This document shows positions 18,040-28,952 of a stretch of 64,000 bases of DNA, piece after piece (within the stretch, counting starts at the first letter, position 1; every line of letters starts with the position of its first letter). The stretch spans positions 1 through 64,000 of the forward strand of contig NZ_CP102629.1 in assembly GCF_024721585.1 (NCBI RefSeq). Direction: 5' to 3'. The DNA is from Sphingomicrobium aestuariivivum. Its GTDB lineage: Bacteria > Pseudomonadota > Alphaproteobacteria > Sphingomonadales > Sphingomonadaceae. Below the pieces are notes generated by a model, which saw nothing but the letters and a program-made list of their open reading frames with translations, did not search any database and was not told the DNA's origin. The position numbers were made by a program, and so were the translations under genes.

Positions 18040-18585
18040 ATGGCTGAACAACAGGCAATCTTCGCAGGTGGCTGCTTCTGGTGCACCGAGGCGGTCTATC
18101 TCGACGTCATCGGCGTGAGCGCGGTGGAAAGCGGCTATATCGGCGGCGAGGTGGTGGGCCCGACCTACAAGGAGGTGTGCGGCGGCAACACCGGCCATGC
18201 CGAAGCGGTGCGCCTGACCTTCGATCCGGGGGTCATCAGCTATGACGACCTTCTCGACATCTTTTTTGCCACCCATGATCCGACCCAGCTCAACCGGCAG
18301 GGCAACGATATCGGCACGCAATATCGCAGCGCGATCTTCCCCCTGGACGACGCGCAATCCGAGGCCGCCAAGGCCGCGATCGCACGCGCCAACGAGAAAG
18401 AGGGCGGCAAGGTCGTCACCACCATCGAGGGGCCCGCGACCTGGTATCCGGCCGAGGACTATCACCAGGACTATTTTGCGCGGGAGGGTGGCTCCAACCC
18501 CTATTGCATGGCGGTGATCGACCCCAAGCTGCGCAAGTTCCGCAAGAGCTTCCAGGACAAGTTGAAAGACGGCGTCGAGGCCTAG
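18040..18585 (+). CDS. msrA: Peptide-methionine (S)-S-oxide reductase
   Basis: This 181-residue protein has the MsrA active site [10 protein letters not shown] at residues 9-18, with the nucleophilic cysteine in GCFW. GYIGG, the glycine-rich loop [10 protein letters not shown] and DYHQDYF follow, all usual in the family. Resolving cysteine candidates are in KEVCGG and NPYCMAV. It reduces methionine-S-sulfoxide in oxidised proteins in the cytoplasm using thioredoxin. The length is typical of a stand-alone MsrA with no MsrB fusion. The stop overlaps the convergent tsaC gene by 4 bases. Confidence 0.95.
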   Translation: MAEQQAIFAGGCFWCTEAVYLDVIGVSAVESGYIGGEVVGPTYKEVCGGNTGHAEAVRLTFDPGVISYDDLLDIFFATHDPTQLNRQGNDIGTQYRSAIFPLDDAQSEAAKAAIARANEKEGGKVVTTIEGPATWYPAEDYHQDYFAREGGSNPYCMAVIDPKLRKFRKSFQDKLKDGVEA

Positions 18586-19505
18586 CGCGGCGCGGCGGCC
18601 CGCTTGAGGCGATCACGAATCGCGGCGGGAAGGCCCTCGCCCGGGATGGGCGCGACGGCGATTCCTGCCGCTTCGGATGCATCGGCCTCGTGCAGGAGCG
18701 AGAAGAGGCGCGCGGCGGCGGTGACGGGATCATCGCCGAGATGGAGGTCGCCTTCGATCTCGCCATAGCCGATGAGCAATTCGTTTTTGCCGGCCTCGGT
18801 CGCGTCGAGGCGGAGCCGTTTTTGCGGGGCGTAGTGGCTGAGAAGCTGGCCCGGCGCTTCGATCTTGTCTCCCTTGGCCTCGGCGGCTTCGGGGACGTGG
18901 ATCGGACCGCGGCGCAGGAGTCGCAGGCCGTCGCCGGTGGCGGCGATGATGGTGCTCTCGATGCCCTGTTCGCACGGACCGCCGTCAAGGATCAGGCGGA
19001 TGCGGCCGGCAAGGCTGGCAGCGACATGCGCGGCCTGCGTCGGGCTGATGCGCCCCGAGGCGTTGGCGCTGGGGGCGGCGAGCGGCTTGCCATAGCGGTG
19101 GAGAAGCGCGCGCATCACCGGATGGGCGGGGACGCGAATGGCGATCGTGGGCAGGCCCGCGGTCACGACATCGGCAATGCCCGCCTCCTCGCGGCGTGGC
19201 AGGACGAGGGTGAGGGGGCCCGGCCAGTACATTTCCGCCAGCTCACGCGCCTCGTCGTTGAAGACAGCGAGCTTCTCTGCGGCCTCGAGGTCGAAGACGT
19301 GGGTGATGAGCGGGTTGAAGTCGGGGCGGCCCTTGGCCTTGTAGATGCGCGCGACGGCGAGCGCGTCGGTCGCATCGGCGGCAAGGCCATAGACGGTCTC
19401 CGTCGGCACGGCGACAGGCGCGCCCTGCGCCAGGATGGTGCAGGCACGGTCGATCCCCGCGGCATTGGCGGGAATGATTTCTGTCGGTAGTGACGGCGCA
19501 ACCAT
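18582..19505 (-). CDS. L-threonylcarbamoyladenylate synthase (Sua5/YwlC type)
   Basis: This 307-residue protein has the N-terminal YrdC-like domain ([52 protein letters not shown]). After a linker comes a C-terminal Sua5 domain (about 210-307), making it the longer Sua5 form rather than TsaC. It makes threonylcarbamoyl-AMP from threonine, bicarbonate and ATP for the t6A37 modification of ANN-decoding tRNAs; it is essential in most bacteria. [12 protein letters not shown] is the linker motif typical of Sua5. Confidence 0.93.
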   Translation of the reverse strand: MVAPSLPTEIIPANAAGIDRACTILAQGAPVAVPTETVYGLAADATDALAVARIYKAKGRPDFNPLITHVFDLEAAEKLAVFNDEARELAEMYWPGPLTLVLPRREEAGIADVVTAGLPTIAIRVPAHPVMRALLHRYGKPLAAPSANASGRISPTQAAHVAASLAGRIRLILDGGPCEQGIESTIIAATGDGLRLLRRGPIHVPEAAEAKGDKIEAPGQLLSHYAPQKRLRLDATEAGKNELLIGYGEIEGDLHLGDDPVTAAARLFSLLHEADASEAAGIAVAPIPGEGLPAAIRDRLKRAAAPR

Positions 19506-19549
19506 TGCCGCGCTATGCAGCGCCAGAGTTTCAGTGACAAGGAATAGAA

Positions 19550-21223
19550 ATGCCCTTTTCGATCCCCGTTTCGGACCAGGCGCGCGTGCTGCGCGACGTC
19601 GTCGACCTCCCCGGCCTCGCCAAGCACGAGCGGTTCGAGGCGGCGGACAGCGAGCTGGTCGAGGCGGTGCTCGAGGGCGCGGCGCAGTTCGCCATGGGCG
19701 AGTTCCTGCCGCTGCACCGGACCGGTGACGAGGAAGGCGCGAAGCTCGTCGATGGCAAGGTCGTCCTGCCCGATGGCTTCAAGCCCGCCTATGACGCGTT
19801 CGTCGAAGGCGGCTGGATGACGCTGTCGGCGCCCGAGGATTGGGGCGGGCAGGCGCTGCCGCTGTCGCTCTCGGCCGCGCTGATGGAGAATTTGAACGCC
19901 ACCAATATCGCCTTCGCGCTGTGCCCGATGCTGTCGATGGGCGCGATCGAAGCGCTCGAGGCCTATGGCTCGGACGAATTGAAGGAGCGCTATCTCGAGA
20001 AGATCGTGTCGGGGGAATGGTCGGCGACCATGAACCTCACCGAGCCGCAGGCGGGCTCCGACGTCGGCGCGCTGACGTCCAAGGCAGTCCCGGTGGGCGA
20101 TGGCAGCTACAAGATTTCGGGCCAGAAGATCTACATCACCTATGGCGATCACGAGCTGGCCGACAATATCATCCACCTCGTGCTGGCGCGCACCCCCGAT
20201 GCGCCCGCCGGCACGCGCGGCATCTCGCTCTTCCTCGTGCCCAAGTTCCTGCCCGACGGCAGCATGAACGACGTCAAATGCACCAAGCTCGAGGAAAAGC
20301 TCGGCATCCACGCCTCGCCCACCTGCGTCATGCAATATGGCGATGAAGGCGGCGCGACGGGCTGGCTGATCGGCGAGGAGTTCGGCGGCATGCGCGCCAT
20401 GTTCGTCATGATGAACAATGCGCGCATCAACGTCGGCCTGCAGGGCGTCGGCATCGCCGAGGCGGCCACGCAGAAAGCGGTCGACTATGCGATGGAGCGC
20501 AAGCAGGGCGCGCGCGCCGGTGCCAACAGCCCGATCGCCGAGCATCCCGACGTGCGCCGCATGCTGATGCGGATGCGCTCGCTGACCATGGCGAGCCGCG
20601 CGCTCACTTATTATGCCTTCGGCTGCCTCGACTGGGGCGCGGCGGGCGAGGAAGCGATGAAGCTTCGCGGCGACGTGCTCACCCCGATGGCCAAGGCATG
20701 GGCGACCGATGTCGGCTGCGAAGTGGCGAGCCTCGGCGTGCAGGTCCATGGCGGCATGGGTTATGTCGAGGAAACGGGCGCGGCCCAGTATCTGCGCGAT
20801 GCGCGGATCGCGCCGATCTACGAGGGCACCAATGGCATCCAGGCCGCCGATCTCGTCGGGCGTAAGCTGGGGCTCGACGGCGGGCTCGCCTTCGACGGGC
20901 TGATTGCCGACATCCGCGCCGAGGCGATGGACGAGCGGCTACAGGCGCTGGCCGATGCGGTCGATCAGGCGGCGGTGATGCTGCGCTCGGCACAGGCCGA
21001 CAACAAGATGGCGGGCAGCTACCCCTTCCTCACCATGTGCTCGGTGCTGGTCGGCGGCTGGCTCCTCGAGAAGATGGCGCAGCAGGTCGACAGCGACGCG
21101 CGCACCAAGGCGGCGAGCGCCTTCTTCAACGCGACCATCGTGCCCGAGGCCTTCGGGCTCGGTGCATCGGCGGGTGTGGGGGCGGAGCTGCTTTACGCCG
21201 TCGACGCCGAAGCGCTCGGCTAG
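19550..21223 (+). CDS. Acyl-CoA dehydrogenase, FadE/DmdC-like long form
   Basis: This 557-residue flavoprotein has the ACAD signature blocks: NLTEPQAGSDVGAL (FAD/substrate), the KLGIHASPTC region, VHGGMGYVEE, and the catalytic glutamate in IYEGTNGIQAADL near residue 425. About 120 extra C-terminal residues follow the catalytic domain, matching the long subfamily that includes DmdC-type and many FadE-like enzymes. It introduces the alpha-beta double bond in an acyl-CoA. It is divergent from Sua5 and convergent with a GntR regulator. Substrate chain length cannot be read from the sequence. Confidence 0.9.
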   Translation: MPFSIPVSDQARVLRDVVDLPGLAKHERFEAADSELVEAVLEGAAQFAMGEFLPLHRTGDEEGAKLVDGKVVLPDGFKPAYDAFVEGGWMTLSAPEDWGGQALPLSLSAALMENLNATNIAFALCPMLSMGAIEALEAYGSDELKERYLEKIVSGEWSATMNLTEPQAGSDVGALTSKAVPVGDGSYKISGQKIYITYGDHELADNIIHLVLARTPDAPAGTRGISLFLVPKFLPDGSMNDVKCTKLEEKLGIHASPTCVMQYGDEGGATGWLIGEEFGGMRAMFVMMNNARINVGLQGVGIAEAATQKAVDYAMERKQGARAGANSPIAEHPDVRRMLMRMRSLTMASRALTYYAFGCLDWGAAGEEAMKLRGDVLTPMAKAWATDVGCEVASLGVQVHGGMGYVEETGAAQYLRDARIAPIYEGTNGIQAADLVGRKLGLDGGLAFDGLIADIRAEAMDERLQALADAVDQAAVMLRSAQADNKMAGSYPFLTMCSVLVGGWLLEKMAQQVDSDARTKAASAFFNATIVPEAFGLGASAGVGAELLYAVDAEALG

Positions 21224-21233
21224 GCCCTAGGCG

Positions 21234-21584
21234 TCAGGCCTTGGCGAGGAGGTCGTCCGCGTCGAGGCCGAGGCGCTCGATGCGGGCGGCAATCTCGGGC
21301 CATTCGTCCTTGAGGAAGCGCGCACGCTCGTTCGCCATGAGCTTGTCGCGCGCGCCCTTGGCGACGAACATGCCGACACCGCGCTTCACCGTGACGAGAC
21401 CATCGTCCTGGAAGCCCTGATAGGCCTTGGCGACGGTCAGCGGGTTGGCCCCCATCTCGGCGGCGAGTGCGCGCACCGAGGGAAGCGCGTCGCCGTCGCG
21501 ATATCGGCCCGCGAGGATGGCATTGCCGATCTCTTCGCGGATGCGGACGTAAACGGGCTTTGCGGGGGTCTTGGCTAGCGTCAT
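21234..21584 (-). CDS. GntR family transcription regulator, YtrA-like short form
   Basis: This 116-residue protein has an N-terminal winged helix: VYVRIREEIGNAILAGRYRD, LPSVRALAAEMGANPLTVAK and GLVTVKRGVGMFVA. It ends with a short helical tail of about 35 residues, as in the YtrA subfamily, so there is no large effector-binding domain. Such regulators often control adjacent ABC transporters, but none is present here. The closest same-strand neighbour upstream is the nitroreductase gene. Confidence 0.88.
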   Translation of the reverse strand: MTLAKTPAKPVYVRIREEIGNAILAGRYRDGDALPSVRALAAEMGANPLTVAKAYQGFQDDGLVTVKRGVGMFVAKGARDKLMANERARFLKDEWPEIAARIERLGLDADDLLAKA

Positions 21585-21641
21585 GCTGGTTTAATACAGC
21601 GCAGCGCAGAAAGTTGCAACCGCCCTCGCCGTGGCGGGGCG

Positions 21642-22208
21642 TCAGAACTGGGTGACGATCTCGCCGAGGTCGGGCCGATCGCGCTCCTCCAGCGGCTGGG
21701 CAGGGGTGCCGATATAGAAGAAGCCCGCGATGTCCTCGCTCGGCCCGCACAGCGCGGAGACGACCTCGGGCATGCTTGCCTGCGCGCCGGTGATCCAGCC
21801 GCCGACAAAGCCGTGGGCATGGGCGGCGTGGAGAAGGTTCATGCCGACCGCGCCGACGGTGAGCCGCTGTTCCCATTCGGGGATCTTGTGCGGGCGCACG
21901 GGGCTGGCGATCAGCGCCACGAGCGTCGGTGCCCAATAGGCCTTGTCGCGGAACTTGGCGATCTTGGCGGCATGGCAGTCCACATCGGCGCGGCAGCCCG
22001 CCTCCATGAGGTCGGCGAAGCGGGCGCGGTCCTCGATCAGGACGAAGCGCCACGGGACGAGCTTGGCATGGTCGGGCGTGCGGCTCGCCCAGGTCAGGAT
22101 GCGTGCCAGTTGCGCGCTGTCGGGGCCAGGGGTGACAAGATCGCGGGGGCGGGCCGAGCGGCGGCTCTTGAGATAGGCCGGAAGGCTCGATCGATCATTC
22201 AGTTCCAT
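21642..22208 (-). CDS. Nitroreductase family FMN enzyme (YdjA-like)
   Basis: This 188-residue protein has the compact nitroreductase fold: KSRRSARPRDL at the phosphate-binding start, ASRTPDHAKLVPWRFVLI, then VGAVGMNLLHAAHAHGFVGGWITG and FFYIGTPAQP. The PxHxxxxPWRF motif matches YdjA-type enzymes, the smallest members, which dimerise around FMN and reduce nitro compounds with NAD(P)H. I chose the ATG at 22208 (MELNDRSS) over upstream in-frame starts because the conserved region begins shortly after it. Confidence 0.88.
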   Translation of the reverse strand: MELNDRSSLPAYLKSRRSARPRDLVTPGPDSAQLARILTWASRTPDHAKLVPWRFVLIEDRARFADLMEAGCRADVDCHAAKIAKFRDKAYWAPTLVALIASPVRPHKIPEWEQRLTVGAVGMNLLHAAHAHGFVGGWITGAQASMPEVVSALCGPSEDIAGFFYIGTPAQPLEERDRPDLGEIVTQF

Positions 22209-22345
22209 GCCATCCGTGTCCTTTGCGCCACAGCTTTCGTCAACCGCCCTCTTCACAGGCGACAATTCTCAGTTAGTGTGCGCCCTCTTTACAGTTTTGC
22301 GGCGCCCGGGGGAGGGCGTCCGTCCTCCATCAGGGAGAAACATTC

Positions 22346-24004
22346 GTGGAAATGCTTGGATTGGCGTTCGACAGCGCCTTCGAGATGTGGGCCTTCTGGG
22401 CCGCCGTACTCGCCTTGGGGGCCTTCCTCCTCGGCGGTCTCTTCATCGTCACCCGTCCGCAGCCGGAAGTCATCGGGCACCCCAAGGGGCTGTTCCTGCT
22501 CTTCCTCGCGGAAATGTGGGAACGCTTCTCCTATTACGGGATGCGCGCCCTCCTGATCTTCTATCTGGTGCAGCACTGGCTGTTCACCGATAGCGAAGCT
22601 TCGGTCATCTACGGCGCCTATACCGCGCTCGTTTATATCGCGCCGGTCGTCGGCGGCTATCTGGCCGACCGTTACCTCGGCCAGCGCAAGGCGGTGCTGT
22701 TCGGTGCCATCCTCCTGACCTTCGGCCACTTCTTCATGGCCTTCGAAGGCACGGGCGGACAGGACGATCCGACCATCAACATTTTCTGGCTCGCTCTTGC
22801 GCTTATCATCGTCGGCTCGGGCTTCCTCAAGGCGAACATCTCGGTGCTCGTCGGCCAGCTCTATCCGCGCACGGACGAACGTCGCGACGGTGCCTACACG
22901 ATCTTCTACATGGGGATTAACGTGGGTGCGGCGACGGCGTCGATCATCTGCGGCTTCCTCGGCCAGACCTATGGTTGGGAATATGGCTTCGGTCTTGCCG
23001 GTATCGGCATGCTCGTCGGCACGATCTTCTTCGTCCTCGGCAAGCCGCTGCTGCTCGGCCAGGGCGAACCGAAGAATCCCGAAGCGCTCAAGGGCGGCAA
23101 GGAACTGGGTATCTACGGCGCCGGTCTCGCGATGGTCGCACTGTGCTGGCTCGCGATCCAGTACCAGGATCTCGTCGGCTGGGTGCTCGCCATCTTCGGC
23201 CTCGGCCTCGTCAGCTACGTGCTCTACATCGCGGTGGCGCGCCTCGAGCGTGACGAGCGTGACCGCATCTTCGCGGCGATGTTCCTCATCTTCGTGTCGA
23301 TCGTCTTCTGGGCGCTGTTCGAACAGGCGGGCAGCTCGCTCAACCTGTTCACCGACCGTCATGTCGATACGCAGGGCGTGAACGCCTCGATGTTCCAGTC
23401 GATCAACGCGATCTACATCGTGATGCTCGCCCCGATCTTCGCCATGATCTGGCAGGGTCTGGCGCGTCGCGGCAAGGAACCCTCGACCCCGCTGAAGTTC
23501 GGCATGGCCGTCGTCCAGGTCGGTCTCGGCTTCCTCGTCCTCGTCTGGGGCGCGAGCTCGGTCGGGATCGATGTGCCGACGCCGGTCATCTTCATCTTCC
23601 TCATCTACCTCCTGCACACCACCGGTGAGCTCTGCCTGTCGCCTGTCGGCCTGTCGGCGATGAACCGCCTGAGCCCTGCGCACATGGCGAGCCTCGTCAT
23701 GGGCACCTGGTTCTTCGCTTCGGCGACCGGCAACTTCGCTGCCGGCCTCATCGCCGCGGCGACCGGTGCCGAAGGCCTCGACGAGGCTGCGGGCAAGCAG
23801 AACGTGCTCGACGTCTACCAGACGGTCGGCCTCTATGCGGTCGGCATCGGTGTGGTGGTCATGGTCATCAGCCCCTTCGTGAAGAAGCTGATGCACCTCG
23901 ACACGCTCAAGGATGACGATGCCGCGCTCGAGGGCGAGGCAGCGGCCGGTGTCGAACCGCAGGAAGCGGGGACGCACCCGACGACCAAGCCGCAGCACGG
24001 CTGA
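22346..24004 (+). CDS. Proton-dependent oligopeptide transporter (POT/PTR family)
   Basis: This 552-residue inner-membrane protein has 12-14 hydrophobic segments. It has the POT signature ExxERFxYYG as EMWERFSYYGMRALL near residue 56, and YTALVYIAPVVGGYLADRYLGQRK as the first-loop motif, which is typical of DtpA-like di- and tripeptide/H+ symporters. It starts with GTG at 22346 preceded by AGGGAG. A strong terminator follows at 24031. The neighbours downstream are amidohydrolases, which would fit peptide or amide use, but no operon link is shown. Confidence 0.9.
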   Translation: MEMLGLAFDSAFEMWAFWAAVLALGAFLLGGLFIVTRPQPEVIGHPKGLFLLFLAEMWERFSYYGMRALLIFYLVQHWLFTDSEASVIYGAYTALVYIAPVVGGYLADRYLGQRKAVLFGAILLTFGHFFMAFEGTGGQDDPTINIFWLALALIIVGSGFLKANISVLVGQLYPRTDERRDGAYTIFYMGINVGAATASIICGFLGQTYGWEYGFGLAGIGMLVGTIFFVLGKPLLLGQGEPKNPEALKGGKELGIYGAGLAMVALCWLAIQYQDLVGWVLAIFGLGLVSYVLYIAVARLERDERDRIFAAMFLIFVSIVFWALFEQAGSSLNLFTDRHVDTQGVNASMFQSINAIYIVMLAPIFAMIWQGLARRGKEPSTPLKFGMAVVQVGLGFLVLVWGASSVGIDVPTPVIFIFLIYLLHTTGELCLSPVGLSAMNRLSPAHMASLVMGTWFFASATGNFAAGLIAAATGAEGLDEAAGKQNVLDVYQTVGLYAVGIGVVVMVISPFVKKLMHLDTLKDDDAALEGEAAAGVEPQEAGTHPTTKPQHG

Positions 24005-24030
24005 TCGTCGATCATCTTCGATGACAGGGA

Positions 24031-24061
24031 AGGGCGGGCCTTAGGTCCGCCCTTTCTTTTT
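24031..24061 (+). terminator. Rho-independent terminator after the POT transporter
   Basis: AGGGCGGGCC and GGTCCGCCCT form a 10-bp stem (one G-T pair) around TTA, followed by TTCTTTTT. Confidence 0.85.
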
Positions 24062-24111
24062 CATGACGCGTCCGTATCAAGGAGGGGAAGCCACTTAAGG
24101 GGACCCCTTCC

Positions 24112-25499
<1,388 letters not shown>

Positions 25500-25503
<4 letters not shown>

Positions 25504-26804
25504 ACCGCCGCCTCCTGACCGCGCTCGCCGCCAGCCTTCTCGCCTCGACCGCCGCCAATGCGCAGCCCGTCGCCATCACCGGCGGCACGGTCGCGCTGGG
25601 TGACGGCTCGGCGCCGATCGAGAATGGCGTCGTCATCGTCGACAATGGCCGCATCATTGCCGCCGGGTCTGCCGGCAGCGTCGGCGTGCCTGCCGGTGCG
25701 ACCATGCTCGATGCCTCGGGTAAGTGGGTGTCGCCGGGCCTTGTCGCCCCGTTCAGCCGCATCGGGCTGGCCGAAGTCGACCTGTCGGCGGACGGTTCGG
25801 ACGACAGCGGGATCGGCGACAGCGTGCACTCGGCCGCGATCGACGTGACGTGGAGCGTCAATCCCGCCGCCAGCCCGATCGCGGTGGCGCGCGCCGACGG
25901 GGTGACGCGGGCCGTCGTCGCGCCGAGCCCGGGCAGCCACATCTTCTCGGGGCAGGGTGCGGTCATCGACACCGCCACCGACTATGATCCGGTCACCAAG
26001 GCGCGCGCCTTCCAGCTCGTCTATCTCGGCGAGAGCGGCGCCTATCTGGCGGGCGGCTCGCGCTCGGGCAGCGTGGTCGAGCTTCGCGACGGGCTGCGCC
26101 GCGCGATGGGCGAGGGCGCCTATCGCGACCTGCCCGACGACAGCCTGCTGACGGGAGCCGACATCGAGGCGCTCAAACCCGTGGTCGAGGGGCGCATGCC
26201 GATGATGGTGGTCGCCAACCGCGCCGTCGACATCGTCAACCTCCTCCGCCTCAAGTCCGAGTTCCGCAATCTCGACCTCATCCTGCTCGGTGCCGCCGAG
26301 GGGCATCTCGTCGCCGACCGCATCGCGGCGGCCGGCGTGCCGGTGATCGTCGAGCCGACGCAGAACCGTCCCGGCAGCTTCGAGAGCCTTGCCTCGACGC
26401 AGAGCAATGCGGGGCGGATGGTCGCGGCAGGTGTCGATGTCTCGGCCGCGCAGATCAACGACTTCGTCAATCGCGCCGCGCAGAACGGTCGCCAGATGGC
26501 GGGCAATCTCGTCGCGCTCACGAAGCTGCCCGGCCACCAGGGCGTGAGCTGGGGGCAGGCCTTCGCGATGGTCACCTCCAAGCCCGCCGCGATGATCGGC
26601 ATGGACGGCGAGATCGGCGTGCTCGCCCCGGGCGCGCGCGCCGATGTCGTGCTCTGGTCGGGCGACCCGCTCGAGCTGACCAGCCATGCCGAACGCGTGT
26701 GGATCGACGGGGTCGAGCAGAGCCTCGAGAACCGCCAGACCGCGCTGGCGCGGCGTTATCGCAGCCTCCAGCGTGAGAGCCTGCCCAAGGCCTATCGCCG
26801 GTGA
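25500..26804 (+). CDS. Secreted amidohydrolase-like protein lacking the metal site
   Basis: This 434-residue protein has a Sec signal peptide (MNRRLLTALAASLLASTAANAQ) and the outer beta-sandwich strands of an amidohydrolase at both ends (ITGGTVALGDGSAPIENGVV, then GVLAPGARADVVLWSGDPLE). The position of HxH holds APFSRIG instead, and I find no replacement histidines later, so a metal-dependent reaction is unlikely. It is translationally coupled to the intact amidohydrolase upstream and to NnrU downstream (GTGA overlap). It may form a complex with the active partner as a non-catalytic subunit (inference). Confidence 0.82.
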
Positions 26805-27472
26805 CCGGAGAGGTGGCGCTCGCGCTATGGGCGGCGGCCTTTCCCGCCACGCATTTGCTCCTGAGCCACCCCTTTCGCGCGCCGCTGGTGCGGCGGCTCG
26901 GGCGCGGCGGCTTCATGGCGCTCTATTCGGCCATCGCGCTGCTTTGCCTGTGGGGCATGAGCGAGGCGTACAAGTCCTTGTCAGGGGCGCCGCACCTGTT
27001 CGACCCCTTGCCCTTCTGGTGGCCGGTGTCGCTGGTGACCTGGTTCGCGATGGTGCTGTTCGCCGGCTCGCTGCGCGGCAATCCGGCGTTGCCCCAGCCC
27101 GGCGCCGAGAAACTTGCCGCGCGGCCGGTCAGCGGCGTCTATGCGATCACGCGCCATCCGATGATGTGGGGGTTCGCGCTGTGGGGCGTCAGCCACATGC
27201 TGATCAATCCGACGCTGCCGAGCTGGATGGTGTCGACCTCGATCATCTTCACCGCGCTTCTCGGCGCGGCGGGGCAGGATGTGAAGAAGCGCAAGCTCAT
27301 GGGCGAGGCTTGGGCGGACTGGCAGGCGCGGACGAGTTACCTGCCGTTCGGCAAGGGCTTTGCGTTACCGGACGCTTTCGCGCTCATTGGCGGGTCGATC
27401 ATCTTCCTGCTCGTCACCTGGGCTCATGGTTGGCTGGGTGCCTATCCGACGGGGCTGTGGCGCCTCCTTTGA
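26801..27472 (+). CDS. NnrU family membrane protein
   Basis: This 223-residue protein has about six hydrophobic helices and the NnrU/methyltransferase-like motif SGVYAITRHPMMWGFALWG near residue 110, the same RHPM block seen in isoprenylcysteine methyltransferase relatives. NnrU was first linked to nitric oxide metabolism, but most members are uncharacterised. It starts with GTG overlapping the stop of the amidohydrolase-like gene. Its last 59 bases overlap the end of the convergent symporter gene, so both coding strands are used there. Confidence 0.85.
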   Translation: MTGEVALALWAAAFPATHLLLSHPFRAPLVRRLGRGGFMALYSAIALLCLWGMSEAYKSLSGAPHLFDPLPFWWPVSLVTWFAMVLFAGSLRGNPALPQPGAEKLAARPVSGVYAITRHPMMWGFALWGVSHMLINPTLPSWMVSTSIIFTALLGAAGQDVKKRKLMGEAWADWQARTSYLPFGKGFALPDAFALIGGSIIFLLVTWAHGWLGAYPTGLWRLL

Positions 27473-28850
27473 CGACGCGCGCCCAGTAGTCGTCGACCAT
27501 CGCCTTCAGCTCGGGCCAGAACCAGTAGAGCGCGATGATATTGGGCACTGCCATCAGGAAGAAGGCGCTGTCGACGAAATCGATCACCGCATCGACCGAC
27601 AGGATCGCCGCCACCGGCATCGAGCCGAGGTAGAAGAGACGGAAGATCCAAACCTTGTGCGGCCCCTCGCCGAACAGGAAGCCCCATGCCTGGAGGCCGT
27701 AGAAGCCCCAGGCGCAGAGCGTGGAATAGGCAAAGAGGAAGACCGCGAGGGTGAGCAGCCACGGCATCGCCGGCCCGATCTGGGCGAAGGCGGCGGCGGT
27801 GATGGCGATGCCCTCGGCGCCGGGGTCGTTCCACGTGCCGGCGACCACCAGCGCGAGCGCGCCGAGCGAACAGATGACGACCGTGTCGATGAAGGGTTCG
27901 AGCAGCGCGACCATGCCCTCGGCGACGGGCTCGTCGGTACGGCTCTGGCTGTGCGCGATGACCGCCGAGCCGATGCCCGCCTCGGTCGAGAAGACCGCGC
28001 GGCGCATGCCGATGATGAAGGCGCCAAGCGCGCCGCCCGCCGCCGCCTCGCCGGTGAAGGCGTCGGAGACGATGAGGCCGAGTGCGCCCGGGATCTCGCG
28101 CCAGCCGACGATCAGGATCGCCAGCACGCCGCACAAATAGACCACCCCCATGGCGGGGACGATGGCGGCGGTGACGCGCCCGAGCCGGCGCGCGCCGCCG
28201 AAGATCACCACGCCGACCAGAACCGCCATGCCGAGCCCGTAGAGGGTGGCATTGGTCTGCGTGTCGGCCACGCCGAACGCCTCGGCGGTGAGCTGGTAGC
28301 TCTGGTTGATCTGCAGCATCGGCAGCCCGCCGAAGATGGCGAAGAAGGCCCAGAGGCCGCCTAGCGCAAGCCCGAGCTTGGGCAGGCCGCGCGCGGCGAG
28401 CCCGTTCTTGAGCGTGTACATCGGCCCGCCATTGACCTCGCCGTCGCGGCCGATCTCGCGATATCGGAGGCCCAGCGTGACTTCGGCGAACTTGAGGCTC
28501 ATCGCGAACCAGCCGATGACGAACATCCAGAAGGCCGCGCCGGGGCCGCCGGTGGCGATGGCGATGGCGACGCCCGCGATATTGCCGAGCCCGACCGTGC
28601 CCGACAGCGCGGTGGCGAGCGCCTGGAAGGGGGTGAGCGCGCCGTCATGCTTTTCGTCGGTGAACCTGCCGCGCAGGACCGAGATGGCGTGTCCGAAGCC
28701 GCGGATGTTGATGAAACCGAACAGGACGGTCGTCAGCACCATCGGGATGGCGAGCCACATGACGATGATGCCGACCGGCTGGCCGAGGATGGTGACCTCG
28801 TAGAAGACGAGGCTCGAGATCGCGTCGATGGCGCGGGCGAGGGCTTCCAT
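27414..28850 (-). CDS. Na+/alanine (amino acid) symporter, AGCS family
   Basis: This 478-residue inner-membrane protein has about 11 hydrophobic segments. AGCS signatures include [20 protein letters not shown] near residue 87, [29 protein letters not shown] and [14 protein letters not shown]. Such proteins take up alanine or glycine with sodium. It is divergent from glmM across about 100 bp. The C-terminal coding end overlaps nnrU by 59 bases, tail to tail. Confidence 0.92.
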   Translation of the reverse strand: MEALARAIDAISSLVFYEVTILGQPVGIIVMWLAIPMVLTTVLFGFINIRGFGHAISVLRGRFTDEKHDGALTPFQALATALSGTVGLGNIAGVAIAIATGGPGAAFWMFVIGWFAMSLKFAEVTLGLRYREIGRDGEVNGGPMYTLKNGLAARGLPKLGLALGGLWAFFAIFGGLPMLQINQSYQLTAEAFGVADTQTNATLYGLGMAVLVGVVIFGGARRLGRVTAAIVPAMGVVYLCGVLAILIVGWREIPGALGLIVSDAFTGEAAAGGALGAFIIGMRRAVFSTEAGIGSAVIAHSQSRTDEPVAEGMVALLEPFIDTVVICSLGALALVVAGTWNDPGAEGIAITAAAFAQIGPAMPWLLTLAVFLFAYSTLCAWGFYGLQAWGFLFGEGPHKVWIFRLFYLGSMPVAAILSVDAVIDFVDSAFFLMAVPNIIALYWFWPELKAMVDDYWARVVKGGATAPSDRHPANHEPR

Positions 28851-28952
28851 GGACGCTCCTTTTCGCAGTGCTCGGGCCCGAGCCTAGGGGACGGGCATCA
28901 AAAGGCAATCACCTCTCGCAACTTGGAGGCCGAGTGGCTATGGCGCTCGCCC

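Noticed and set aside
19163-20749. Minus-strand open frame of 528 codons opposite acyl-CoA dehydrogenase and Sua5
   Set aside because: It is antisense to acyl-CoA dehydrogenase motifs and then runs into Sua5 in another frame; no domain is visible.
22289-23998. Minus-strand open frame of 569 codons opposite the POT transporter
   Set aside because: Asp/Glu/Arg/His-rich antisense shadow of a membrane protein; the plus strand shows clear transporter motifs.
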